Assembly (NCBI GenBank): GCA_020443075.1
Contig: JAGRIU010000034.1
Span: forward strand, 87,421-143,340
Length of the DNA: 55,920 bases
DNA from: Alphaproteobacteria bacterium
Lineage (GTDB): Bacteria; Pseudomonadota; Alphaproteobacteria; Micavibrionales; Micavibrionaceae
Direction: 5' to 3'
The notes under the pieces are model-generated. The model ran no database searches and was not told where the DNA came from. It saw only the letters and a list, made by a program, of their open reading frames with translations. Every line of letters starts with the position of its first letter. Within the stretch, counting starts at the first letter, position 1. Both the position numbers and the translations under genes were made by a program. Below are positions 27,067-35,608 of the stretch, in pieces.

Positions 27067-27399
27067 ATGAGTAAACACGAAGAAATGGCCCCGGCTTTGG
27101 AGGCTTTGAAAATCTTAAATCATCCGGTGCGCCTGAGTATTTTGTGCAACCTGATCGAAAAAGGCGAAATGTCGGCCGGAGAAATCGTCGAGCAGGAAAA
27201 AACCATGGCCAGTCAGTCACAGGTTTCGCAATATTTGGGCTGGCTGCGGGAGAAGAAGTATGTCCAATCCCGCAAGGATGGCCAGTACGTTTATTACAAA
27301 ATCGCTTCTGACGAAGTGCAGGCCATGGTCGAATTCCTGCATAAGATGTTTTGCGCGAAAAATAATCGCAGCATCTGCTCCGCAAGCATAGGGACTTAA
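27067..27399 (+). CDS. ArsR-family regulator, BigR/SqrR-like persulfide sensor
   Basis: A 110-residue winged-helix repressor from the ATG at 27067, which has GGAGGG 5 bases upstream; an in-frame ATG at 27055 is less well placed. The fold runs from ILNHPVRLSILCNLIEKGEM through the recognition helix region ASQSQVSQYLGWLREKKYV and the wing RKDGQYVYYKI. Cys27 (in ILCNLIEK) and Cys96 (in HKMFCAKN) fit the spacing of the two cysteines that form a tetrasulfide link in SqrR/BigR. A further Cys is at 104. It lacks the ELCVCDL metal site of ArsR. It diverges from the DUF2892-sqr operon. Its stop overlaps the PBP1A stop by 4 bases, convergent. Confidence 0.82.
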   Translation: MSKHEEMAPALEALKILNHPVRLSILCNLIEKGEMSAGEIVEQEKTMASQSQVSQYLGWLREKKYVQSRKDGQYVYYKIASDEVQAMVEFLHKMFCAKNNRSICSASIGT

Positions 27400-30044
27400 T
27401 AAAACCCGCCTGTGCCGGTCTGGGTATCGGGCGTCGAGCCTGAAGACGGGGCAGGCCCTCCGGGCGAACCTGATGGCCGCTGGTAAGGTGGCGGGTCATA
27501 ATAATTTTCTCCGCCGGGTGGGCGTTGGTCTTGAAAGAACGGACTCCCCGAAACAGATTCCGAACTGTCCTCGTAATTATAGCCGCCGGTTTGGACATCA
27601 TAAGCATTTTCAGCGTAAGGATCTGTATAACGCTCCCCGCTCCCGCTATACATCACATGAATCCCGCTGCCGTCGAGAATATACATCTCGTCTGTAGGCT
27701 CTGTGCCGTTGATAAAGGCCTCCCAGATAACCTTGGCATCACCGGGTTGCGCCCGCGCGCCGGTCGCGGCGTTGATCTGTACATTGCGGATCCCGTTAGG
27801 CATACGAAAAGGTAGCAAAGGCTCGTCTTGCAAAGCCTCTTCCATAAATGCTTTGAAAATAGGAACGGCCACAGACGATCCGGTTTCTTTTTTGCCCAAA
27901 GAACGCGGCTCGTCAAAACCGGCAAAAACGCCGACAACCAGATCCGGCGAAAAGCCCATAAACCACGTATCTTTGGATTCGTTTGTTGTCCCGGTTTTCC
28001 CGGCCAGCGGCCGCCCGAGTGATTTAATGCGCACGCCTGTGCCGCGCTCGACAACGCCTTCTAAAATTGAAACCATTTGATAAGCAGTTCGCGGGTCGGC
28101 GACTTGCTCGCGCTCATCGGGCACATCCGGTGTGGACTGGTTTTGCCAGCGGATCAGCGGCCCGCAATTCCTGCAAGAACGCGCATCATTGCGGAAAATC
28201 GTATCGCCGCGGCGGTCCTGGATGCGGTCGATGAAAGACGGCGTAATTCTTTTCCCCCCGTTCACCAGCATTCCGTAAGCCGCCGTCAGCCTCAGGAGAG
28301 TTGTCTCGCCGGCCCCCAGAGCATTGGACAGCATCGACGGCATATCCTCATCAATCCCAAAACGCTTGGCGTAATCGGCGATCATGTCCACGCCCAGATA
28401 ATCGGCCAGCCGCACGGTCATCAGGTTTCTGGATTTCTCAACGCCCACGCGGATAGGGGTCGGGCCGTAATATTCGTTGGAATAGTTCGTCGGGCTCCAG
28501 AAGTGCCCGGGCCGGTCTTCAATCACAAACGGCGCATCCAAAACCAGCGTGGCCGGCGTAAAATCATGCTCCAAAGCCGCCAGATACACAAACGGCTTAA
28601 AAGCCGAGCCGGGCTGGCGCTGGGCCTGCGTAGCGCGGTTAAACTCGCTGCCGCCATAGCTGTAATGCCAGCCGCCTTGCATGGCCAGCACGCGGCCTGT
28701 ATGCGGGTCCATAGCCACCAAAGCGCCCTGAACGGCCGGAATTTGAGCCAGTGTATAAGCGGGCTTTGCGCTGTCCTCTGTCTTTAAAGGCGCAATCATG
28801 ACGACATCGCCTTTTTGCAGTACTTGGGAAACTGCTGAAATAGCAGGGCCAAGCGCATAGCCTTGATTCATCGATTTGCGAGCCCACTGCACGCCGATCA
28901 GCCCGATGGTGGCCTCACCACCGCTTTTAAGACCGAGGCGTGCGCTTTGCTCACCGCTGTTCAAAACAACAGCCAAACGCCAGTCATTGAGCATACCCTC
29001 CGGCGCGGCAATCTCCTCCAGTTGCTTCTTCCAGCCCTCCAGACTCTCAAGATGCTTGACCGGCCCACGGTAACCATGCCTCTGATCATAGGCCATAAGC
29101 CCTTCACGTAAGGTGCGCTCGGCAATGTCCTGCAAACGCGGATTGATGGTCGAACGCACCGCCAAACCGCCGCCGTAAAGGCTGTCCTCGCCATAGCGTT
29201 CCTTGAGTTCCCGGCGGACTTCTTCGGCGAAATAAGGCGCATGCACACTGCGCGATTCATCTTCATTAAATGTTTTCAAAGGCGCAAGTCTGGCCATCTC
29301 GGCCTGACTGGCCGTGATATATCCGTTCTTTTCCATGCGCCGTAAAACCTCGTTGCGTTGTTCCACCGCTGCTTCATGATGCCGCACCGGATGATAGTTA
29401 TTGGGCGCTTTCGGCAAGGCCGCCAGATACGCGGCCTCATCAATCGTTAGCTCATCTAAAGATTTGTTAAAATATTGCAAGGCCGCCGCTGCAACGCCAT
29501 AGGCGCGCGCCCCCAGATAAATCTCGTTCAGATAAATCTCCAATATCCGGTCCTTGCTCATCGCGCGCTCGACGCGGCTGGCCAAGATGGCTTCACGGAT
29601 TTTGCGCTCGATCTTCTGCTCGTTGCTCAACAGCATGTTTTTGACCACCTGCTGTGTAATTGTCGAGCCGCCGACCATATTCACGTCTTTGCCCATCTTG
29701 CGCAGCGCAAAGAAATAAGCCGCACGGGCTACGCCCAAAGGATCAACGCCGTGATGAGTGTAAAAATTCTTGTCCTCGGCGGAAATAAAGGCCTGCTTGA
29801 CGCGGTCGGGAATTTTATCAATCGGCACAAACACGCGTTTTTCCTGTGCAAACTCGGCCAGCAACCGCCCGTCCCCGGCATAAAGCCGCGTCACGATCGG
29901 CGGCTCGTAAGTCTTTAATTGCTCGTAATCGGGAAGATCCGCGCCGTATTTGTTCAATACATAAACCGTCAGCCCCAGCCCGGCGACAAGCCCGAGAAAG
30001 CCAAGAGAAAAAAGCCCTAAAAATGCGTACCAGAGATATTTCAT
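27396..30044 (-). CDS. mrcA: Class A penicillin-binding protein 1A
   Basis: Bifunctional peptidoglycan synthase at the inner membrane (882 residues). N-terminal anchor: residues about 4-30. Glycosyltransferase domain: AFISAEDKNFYTHHGVD with the catalytic Glu at residue 90, GGSTITQQVVKNM near 125, and IYLNEIYLG. Transpeptidase domain: PGSAFKPFVYL (SxxK, near 480) and KTGTTNESKDTWFMG (KTG, near 685). There is a PBP1A-type insert before the transpeptidase domain. The C-terminal 60 residues are Pro/Gly/Ser-rich and disordered. The ABC transporter genes end 12 bases upstream. Confidence 0.94.
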   Translation of the reverse strand: MKYLWYAFLGLFSLGFLGLVAGLGLTVYVLNKYGADLPDYEQLKTYEPPIVTRLYAGDGRLLAEFAQEKRVFVPIDKIPDRVKQAFISAEDKNFYTHHGVDPLGVARAAYFFALRKMGKDVNMVGGSTITQQVVKNMLLSNEQKIERKIREAILASRVERAMSKDRILEIYLNEIYLGARAYGVAAAALQYFNKSLDELTIDEAAYLAALPKAPNNYHPVRHHEAAVEQRNEVLRRMEKNGYITASQAEMARLAPLKTFNEDESRSVHAPYFAEEVRRELKERYGEDSLYGGGLAVRSTINPRLQDIAERTLREGLMAYDQRHGYRGPVKHLESLEGWKKQLEEIAAPEGMLNDWRLAVVLNSGEQSARLGLKSGGEATIGLIGVQWARKSMNQGYALGPAISAVSQVLQKGDVVMIAPLKTEDSAKPAYTLAQIPAVQGALVAMDPHTGRVLAMQGGWHYSYGGSEFNRATQAQRQPGSAFKPFVYLAALEHDFTPATLVLDAPFVIEDRPGHFWSPTNYSNEYYGPTPIRVGVEKSRNLMTVRLADYLGVDMIADYAKRFGIDEDMPSMLSNALGAGETTLLRLTAAYGMLVNGGKRITPSFIDRIQDRRGDTIFRNDARSCRNCGPLIRWQNQSTPDVPDEREQVADPRTAYQMVSILEGVVERGTGVRIKSLGRPLAGKTGTTNESKDTWFMGFSPDLVVGVFAGFDEPRSLGKKETGSSVAVPIFKAFMEEALQDEPLLPFRMPNGIRNVQINAATGARAQPGDAKVIWEAFINGTEPTDEMYILDGSGIHVMYSGSGERYTDPYAENAYDVQTGGYNYEDSSESVSGSPFFQDQRPPGGENYYDPPPYQRPSGSPGGPAPSSGSTPDTQTGTGGFY

Positions 30045-30056
30045 TCCATCCTGCTA

Positions 30057-30830
30057 TCAAGCCACCCGGCGCGTCATAGGTCCTTCGGCGCGGCCGTGAA
30101 TAAACTGCTCAACATACTCATTCCCTGAATCATCTAGCGCATCTACGGGACCCGTCCAGACAATTTTCCCCTCGTGCAGCATCGCCACATAATCGGCAAT
30201 CTTGCGCACGCTACCCATATCATGGGTAATCGACAGGGCCGTTGCGCCCAGTTCTTGAACTTGTTCAACGATAAGGTGATTAATCACATCGGCCATAATC
30301 GGGTCCAGCCCCGTCGTCGGCTCGTCAAAGAAAATAATCTCCGGTGTGGTGGCCACGGCGCGCGCCAACCCGACGCGTTTTTGCATCCCCCCGGACAGTT
30401 CAGCTGGATAAAGATCGGCCGTTTCGGGTTTCAGGCCCACAGCGACAATCTTCTGCACGGCAATCTCGCGGGCTTCCTTGCGGTTCATGCGCCGCCCCTG
30501 AATCAGGCCGAACGCCACATTTTCCCAGACCTTCAAGGAGTCAAACAACGCCGCCCCCTGAAACAGCATCCCGAATTTACGCATCAACTGATCACGTTCC
30601 TTAGCACCCAGACCGACAGTTTCCTGCCCGTCGATCAGAATAGAACCGCTATCGGGCGCCAAAAGTCCCAAAACGCATTTCAGGGCCACGGACTTTCCCG
30701 TCCCCGACCCGCCGATAATCACCATCGACTTGCCCGCAGGCACCTTTAAATCCAGCCCACACAAAACATGTTTAGGCCCGAAAGATTTGGTCACGCCGGA
30801 AAATTCTATTTTGGGCACAGTCTCGCTCAT
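30057..30830 (-). CDS. mlaF: ABC transporter ATPase, MlaF-type
   Basis: ATPase subunit of a retrograde phospholipid (Mla-type) transporter. The 257-residue protein has Walker A IGGSGTGKSVALK near residue 38 and the signature ELSGGMQKRVGLARA near 140. Walker B is EIIFFDEPTTGLDP, followed by the His-switch ALSITHDMG. The Met/Gln in SGGMQKRV and overall match are typical of MlaF/Ttg2A. It overlaps the permease gene upstream by 4 bases. The substrate-binding MlaD and periplasmic MlaC/MlaB genes do not follow; PBP1A does. Confidence 0.88.
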   Translation of the reverse strand: MSETVPKIEFSGVTKSFGPKHVLCGLDLKVPAGKSMVIIGGSGTGKSVALKCVLGLLAPDSGSILIDGQETVGLGAKERDQLMRKFGMLFQGAALFDSLKVWENVAFGLIQGRRMNRKEAREIAVQKIVAVGLKPETADLYPAELSGGMQKRVGLARAVATTPEIIFFDEPTTGLDPIMADVINHLIVEQVQELGATALSITHDMGSVRKIADYVAMLHEGKIVWTGPVDALDDSGNEYVEQFIHGRAEGPMTRRVA

Positions 30831-31621
30831 GAGAAAAACACCTGCGTCAGGAGATAGTTAAAGATCAGGATCAGGATCGAGGACGACACAACCGCATTCG
30901 TGGTCGCCGCGCCGACCCCTTGCGCACCGCGCCCGGAGTTAAACCCGTGATAACAGCCCATGATCGAAACGATGAAACCGAATGCCCCGGCCTTCACAAG
31001 GCCTGAAATGACGTCCATGCGCTCCAGGATATCCCAAGTCTGGCTCAAATAACTACCCGGACTAAAGCCCAGATTATAGATCGCCACGATATATCCGCCG
31101 TACACCCCGATAATATCGCCGATCAGCACCAGTACGGGCAGCATCAGCGTTCCGGCGATCACCCGCGGCGCGATCAGATATTTAAACGGGTTCACAGATA
31201 AGGTTGAGAGTGCATCAATTTGCTCGGTCACGCGCATTGTGCCGATTTCTGCTGCAATCGAAGCCCCGACGCGCCCCGCGACCATCAAACCGGCTAGAAC
31301 CGGAGCCAGCTCACGCGTCACGGACAAAACAACGACGCCCGCAATCGCGCTCTCGGCATTAAAACGCGTAAAACCTGTATAACTCTGTAGAGCCAGCACC
31401 ATCCCGGTGAACAGCGCTGTCATCCCCACCACAGGCAGGGAATAATAACCGATATCGACCAGTTGCCGCCAAAGCTGCGAAGGGAAATAGGGCGGAATAA
31501 AAGAATGATAAACCGCCCGCGCAATAAAATGCACCAGCCGTCCGGTACGCTCGAACAGCCCCAAAATTGCCGTTCCGACCATGCGAAAGATATTAAAAGA
31601 AGTCTTCGAAGTAGCATCCAT
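30827..31621 (-). CDS. mlaE: ABC transporter permease, MlaE-type
   Basis: A 264-residue MlaE/Ttg2B-family membrane protein. Typical features: YYSLPVVGMTALFTGMVLAL, the conserved central cytoplasmic part RELAPVLAGLMVAGRVGASI and EIGTMRVTEQIDALSTL, then LPVLVLIGDIIGVYGGY and the C-terminal helix ILILIFNYLLTQVFF. Works with MlaF encoded immediately downstream in keeping the outer-membrane lipid asymmetric. ATG start at 31621; the VanX-like gene diverges from it across about 50-70 bases. Confidence 0.88.
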   Translation of the reverse strand: MDATSKTSFNIFRMVGTAILGLFERTGRLVHFIARAVYHSFIPPYFPSQLWRQLVDIGYYSLPVVGMTALFTGMVLALQSYTGFTRFNAESAIAGVVVLSVTRELAPVLAGLMVAGRVGASIAAEIGTMRVTEQIDALSTLSVNPFKYLIAPRVIAGTLMLPVLVLIGDIIGVYGGYIVAIYNLGFSPGSYLSQTWDILERMDVISGLVKAGAFGFIVSIMGCYHGFNSGRGAQGVGAATTNAVVSSSILILIFNYLLTQVFFS

Positions 31622-31694
31622 TGATGTTTATTGACCCTGTCTTTATAAAGAATAGAGACTAAAACATTGTGTGCATAAGAAAAAGACCTTTTTC

Positions 31695-32384
31695 ATGACA
31701 AACGAGCAAACACACCTGTTAAAAATAGCCCCCGAGGATCTTGTATCGCTCAGTGCGCTGGAACCGGAGCATAATATCCGCATCGAACTGGCCTATGCGC
31801 GCTCCGATAACCTTCTGCTGGGCGAGCCGGTTTATCGCTCTGATGCGCAGCTTTGGGCACATAAAGATTTAGCCGCCATTGTATTAAAAGCCGCCGAAAG
31901 CCTAAAAGCGCAAAACCTGCGCCTGATCGTCTATGACTGTCTGCGCACGACGGATACGCAGGCTCTGATGCTTCAGACGCAGCGCGTCAAAGACCATCCG
32001 CACTGGCTGGAAGAACCAAGACTGCTCTCCCCGCCTGGCACAGGCGCGCATCCGCGCGGCATGGCCGTGGATTGCGCTCTGGAGACGTTCGAGGGCGAGT
32101 TGCTAGACATGGGCACGCCTTTTGATTTTTTATGCGATGATCCGTCCCCCAAAGCCAACCCGGCGCACCGCCAGCACCCGAATCTCTCCCCTCAAGTCAT
32201 GCAAAACCGCCGGATTTTAGATCAGGCTCTTGGCCAGGCCGCCGAAGAGCTCGGATTGCCGCTATGGCCTCTGACGCAGGAATGGTGGGACTTCCGCTTC
32301 CCCTCCGAAGTGTCCGAACGCTATGCGCCGCTCTCTGATGCGGATTTGCCGCCAGAAATGCGCTTGGCGCTCCGCTCTAGATAA
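31695..32384 (+). CDS. VanX/DdpX-like D-alanyl-D-alanine dipeptidase (M15), altered EWWH motif
   Basis: About 229 residues (237 if the GTG at 31671 is used; neither start has a strong ribosome-binding site). VanX-family features: RIELAYARSDNLLLGEPVY near the N-terminus, LIVYDCLRTTDTQAL (usual YDxYRP region), and GAHPRGMAVDCALE containing the zinc-ligand His and Asp. LPLWPLTQEWWDFRF stands where the family normally has EWWH. The last zinc ligand His is thus Asp here, which may alter metal binding or activity. No signal peptide, so cytoplasmic hydrolysis of D-Ala-D-Ala is expected. Its 3' end overlaps the alanine racemase gene by 64 bases, convergently. Confidence 0.78.
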   Translation: MTNEQTHLLKIAPEDLVSLSALEPEHNIRIELAYARSDNLLLGEPVYRSDAQLWAHKDLAAIVLKAAESLKAQNLRLIVYDCLRTTDTQALMLQTQRVKDHPHWLEEPRLLSPPGTGAHPRGMAVDCALETFEGELLDMGTPFDFLCDDPSPKANPAHRQHPNLSPQVMQNRRILDQALGQAAEELGLPLWPLTQEWWDFRFPSEVSERYAPLSDADLPPEMRLALRSR

Positions 32385-33472
32385 ACTCTTTTGTAACGCG
32401 GCCCCAGCGCGGTCAGGATTTCATAGCCGATCGTTCCGGCCTTGGCGGCTAAGGCATCCGCGCTTTGATGTGGCCCGATCACCTCGAACATGTCGCCGGC
32501 ATGCGGACGCTGATCCTCCGGCACGGCGCTCAGATCGACAATTACGCTATCCATCGACACCCGCCCGCGAATGGGGCAGGCATAGCCTTGCCAGAATAAT
32601 TCGCCGCGGTTGCTCAAATGTCGAAAAACCCCATCCGCGTATCCCGCGCCGACAACGGCCAGCGGTGTTTTATTTTCAAAACGATACGTAGCGCCATATC
32701 CACAAGTCTGGCCTTTTTTAGCCGTTCTAAGCTGTAAAACAGGCACCTCTAATTTCACAACGCCGTGCATCGGATTATTCTGCTCCGGCGCCGGATTAAG
32801 CCCGTACAGCGCCATGCCGGGCCGCACCATATCCAGATGATAATCGCCGGATGCAAAAATCCCCGATGAATTGGCCAGCGATTTCAGAGCCTTTGGAAAA
32901 TGCGCCGCATAGTGCAAAAACTGTGCATGCTGGCCCGCATTCATCGGATGCGCAGGCTCATCGGCGCAGGCAAAATGGCTCATCACCATACGCACATCCA
33001 GCCTCTCCAAGAGCGCAGGCGAATCTGTAATCTGCGCTGCTTCCCGCGCCTCAAGACCCAGCCGGTTCATCCCCGTATCAAAATGCAGCGCCGCAGGAAG
33101 GACCGCGCTCATTCTTTGCGCTAAAGCCCGATATGCGTCGATCTGCTCAAGGCTGTTCAACACGGGAATGAGCGCATTATCTTGAAAAACCGCGCGATCA
33201 CAGGCAAAAAATCCGTTCAGAACATAAATCTCGGCGCTTGGCCCCGCCAAAACCGTGCGCAGCGCCGCCCCTTCCTCTGCACTGGCCACAAAAAACACCC
33301 GCGCCCCGGCGCTATATAAAGCCGGAGCCACCCGGCCCATCCCGCATCCATAGCTATCAGCCTTCACAACCGTCGCCACAGCGCACGTTTTGCCCACGCG
33401 CTGGCGCAGGAACGCATAGTTTTGCACCAGAGCTTGCAGGTCAATGCTCAAAAGGCCGCGCGCTGAATCCAT
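32321..33472 (-). CDS. alr: Alanine racemase
   Basis: PLP enzyme interconverting L- and D-alanine for peptidoglycan. The 383-residue protein has the PLP-lysine motif TVVKADSYGCGMG (Lys37) at the N-terminus of the TIM barrel. SHFACADEPAHPMNAGQHAQF, NSSGIFASGDYHLDMVRPGMALYGLNP and the C-terminal-domain catalytic Tyr region QTCGYGATYRFE follow. VSMDSVIVDLS is also typical. Its last 21 codons overlap the 3' end of the dipeptidase gene on the other strand. Usual VKADAYG is VKADSYG here, a mild change. Confidence 0.94.
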   Translation of the reverse strand: MDSARGLLSIDLQALVQNYAFLRQRVGKTCAVATVVKADSYGCGMGRVAPALYSAGARVFFVASAEEGAALRTVLAGPSAEIYVLNGFFACDRAVFQDNALIPVLNSLEQIDAYRALAQRMSAVLPAALHFDTGMNRLGLEAREAAQITDSPALLERLDVRMVMSHFACADEPAHPMNAGQHAQFLHYAAHFPKALKSLANSSGIFASGDYHLDMVRPGMALYGLNPAPEQNNPMHGVVKLEVPVLQLRTAKKGQTCGYGATYRFENKTPLAVVGAGYADGVFRHLSNRGELFWQGYACPIRGRVSMDSVIVDLSAVPEDQRPHAGDMFEVIGPHQSADALAAKAGTIGYEILTALGPRYKRVYLERSAKRISGGKSASESGA

Positions 33473-33585
33473 TAAAAATTTCCCTTTAACCTTTTCTTAA
33501 ACCCCCGCCCGTATAGTAGGGAGCATAATAACCGGATAAACGGCAATAAAACAGTAATAGAGAGTAAAAAATAGAGGGTGTAAAA

Positions 33586-35601
33586 ATGGAACTGTATACT
33601 GAAAAACAGGGCGATTATTATCTTTTGACACACGGTGACCAGCAGTGGGAAATGCGTCTGGAGGGCAATGATCCTGTATTTATAGATCATAAGACCGGAA
33701 AGCCGGTAGAAATGAGCGTTATTAATGCTGCAATTCTGTTGAACCCCAACGATCCAACAACGGCTGAAAATTCGACAAAATTCAGCCAAGCCTATGCAGC
33801 CTTGAAACAAATACAAACCGCGACACCCGAAACCCAAGTCGCTGCCGCGCCGCCAGCACCCAAGGATGCCACGTTCGAATTGCATGGGGATCATGGCTAT
33901 AAAGTGACGTCACCGGAGGATGAAGCCGTTGTGTTTTTGGAACTGGTCGATAACGAAAAGGCGTGGATGGATGCAAATCATCAGCCCATCGCAGATAATT
34001 CTCAACTACAAGACTTCATAAAGACAGTCGAAGCTCAACATAACGGAACGGACGTCGAGGCAGCCACGGCTGATCTTCGCGCCCGCCACCAAGCGGCTTT
34101 GGCCGCTGAAGCCGATGACTATGCCTATCCGGTCGCAGGAACGACGGCCACTGCGACATTCCCGACGCAAAGCGACGTGGAGAACGCGCCTATCGTTGAG
34201 GCTGTTAAGCCTGATGTAATGGAGAAAGGCAAAGTATCCACAAACTCAATTCCCGCCGATCAGGTTGGTGATTATATGGCCGCTTTTCAGGCCGATGCAG
34301 CGGAAATAGCAGATATAGACATCACAAGAGCCGATAACGTGGCGTCAGTGCAAGCACCCGTTACGCCACAATTCGCCGCCGCCCAATCCGCGCCCGCCGC
34401 ACCGCCGCGCCCGGTCCAGCAGATGGCGATTATGGGTTCGGGCACTGGAGTTGAAGGCTATGATCCGAAAGTGGAAGCGCTGCAACAGGCCTTGATTAAT
34501 GCGGACCCGTCCTACGCAAACGTGTTGGCCTATTCCGGCAGCAACGGCGTCGATGGACAGGAAGGCCCCAGAACACGTGCGGCTATCGAAGGCTATGCAA
34601 AAGCGCATGGTCTGGATGCAAATGCGATGAGCATTGATGACTTTATTGCGGCTGTTGAGCAAAACACGCGTGATGCACACGCGAACATAGCTCAAACGCA
34701 AACCCAGGACCCGGCCAAACCCGCCGTCGAAAGAGCGGCTGAGCCTGTAGCAAATAATGATGGTCTATCGGAAACGCAAAGAAGAGCCGCTGCGGGCACG
34801 GGACCGGAAACCCCGCCGTATTCGCAAGATATCGTCTTTTTCGATCCTGCAAGAGCGGATGCATGGACCAACTATCAATCGGTTATGGGCAACGTCAGCC
34901 CTCACCATCTTGACCCCGTGGATGTCACACAAGGAATCGACAGTGTCTCCGTAAGAGAACAAGACATTGCCTGGGCCAAATCCATGGGCTATGACGCCAA
35001 AACAGGCACTTTCGCCAACCCGGCAGATGCAAACGCCGCCGCCATCGGCGTGCTGGACATCAAAGCCAACGGGCAAATCCAGATTGTCCGCGTTGACGAA
35101 AAGGGCGGTCTGATGCGCGCGGATATCACCGATTACATCCGTGAAAACGGCATGAGCGGTTTCGACAAGCTCGCCATCATGGATAACGGGACGCTGAACG
35201 ATAAAATCGCCAATGCGTTCGCCGCGACAAAGGCCATGAATGACGGGTTCGATCCGAAAATCGGCATTGTCCTGAACATGGAAAAAGGCGCGTTTTTAGG
35301 TCTGGGCAAAGATGTGCAATATCAACTCCACGCCTATCAGGACGCTCAGGGCCATCTCAAAATCGCCATGGTTTCGGATCAGGACAATGACCTGATTTCC
35401 CGCGCCGAACGCCAAACGCCCAGAGCGGTGCTGCTGGCGGGCGTCAGAGACTTTGACGATCTGGGCTCGATCGACGGCGCCAAAGTGGCGATCAAAGACG
35501 GTCAGGGCGCGGAAGTGATTGATAAATCAACGCCGGCCCAAGGATACGGCGTAGCGGTCGAGTCAAAAGATTTGATGCCGGGCGCGACAAACCGGATTTA
35601 A
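33586..35601 (+). CDS. Large multidomain protein of unknown function with a peptidoglycan-binding-like segment
   Basis: A 671-residue acidic protein, ATG preceded by GAGGG 8 bases upstream. No signal peptide or membrane helix. Residues 1-75 (YLLTHGDQQWEMRLEGNDPV) and about 95-150 (HGYKVTSPEDEAVVFLELVD) look like two related short modules. An Ala/Pro-rich linker follows (about 235-285). Residues about 295-350 resemble a PGBD-1-type peptidoglycan-binding module (KVEALQQALINADPSYANVL, then GVDGQEGPRTRAAIEGYAKA). The C-terminal 250 residues form one globular unit (VFFDPARADAWTNYQSVMG through AVAVESKDL-like end). I do not recognise the family. Converges with dnaB (7-base gap). Confidence 0.7.
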   Translation: MELYTEKQGDYYLLTHGDQQWEMRLEGNDPVFIDHKTGKPVEMSVINAAILLNPNDPTTAENSTKFSQAYAALKQIQTATPETQVAAAPPAPKDATFELHGDHGYKVTSPEDEAVVFLELVDNEKAWMDANHQPIADNSQLQDFIKTVEAQHNGTDVEAATADLRARHQAALAAEADDYAYPVAGTTATATFPTQSDVENAPIVEAVKPDVMEKGKVSTNSIPADQVGDYMAAFQADAAEIADIDITRADNVASVQAPVTPQFAAAQSAPAAPPRPVQQMAIMGSGTGVEGYDPKVEALQQALINADPSYANVLAYSGSNGVDGQEGPRTRAAIEGYAKAHGLDANAMSIDDFIAAVEQNTRDAHANIAQTQTQDPAKPAVERAAEPVANNDGLSETQRRAAAGTGPETPPYSQDIVFFDPARADAWTNYQSVMGNVSPHHLDPVDVTQGIDSVSVREQDIAWAKSMGYDAKTGTFANPADANAAAIGVLDIKANGQIQIVRVDEKGGLMRADITDYIRENGMSGFDKLAIMDNGTLNDKIANAFAATKAMNDGFDPKIGIVLNMEKGAFLGLGKDVQYQLHAYQDAQGHLKIAMVSDQDNDLISRAERQTPRAVLLAGVRDFDDLGSIDGAKVAIKDGQGAEVIDKSTPAQGYGVAVESKDLMPGATNRI

Positions 35602-35608
35602 AAATCGG

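Noticed and set aside
26963..27607. Minus-strand open frame (214 codons) opposite the ArsR-type regulator and PBP1A end
   Set aside because: Covers the divergent promoter and the regulator gene in antisense; Arg/Pro/Ser-rich shadow translation.
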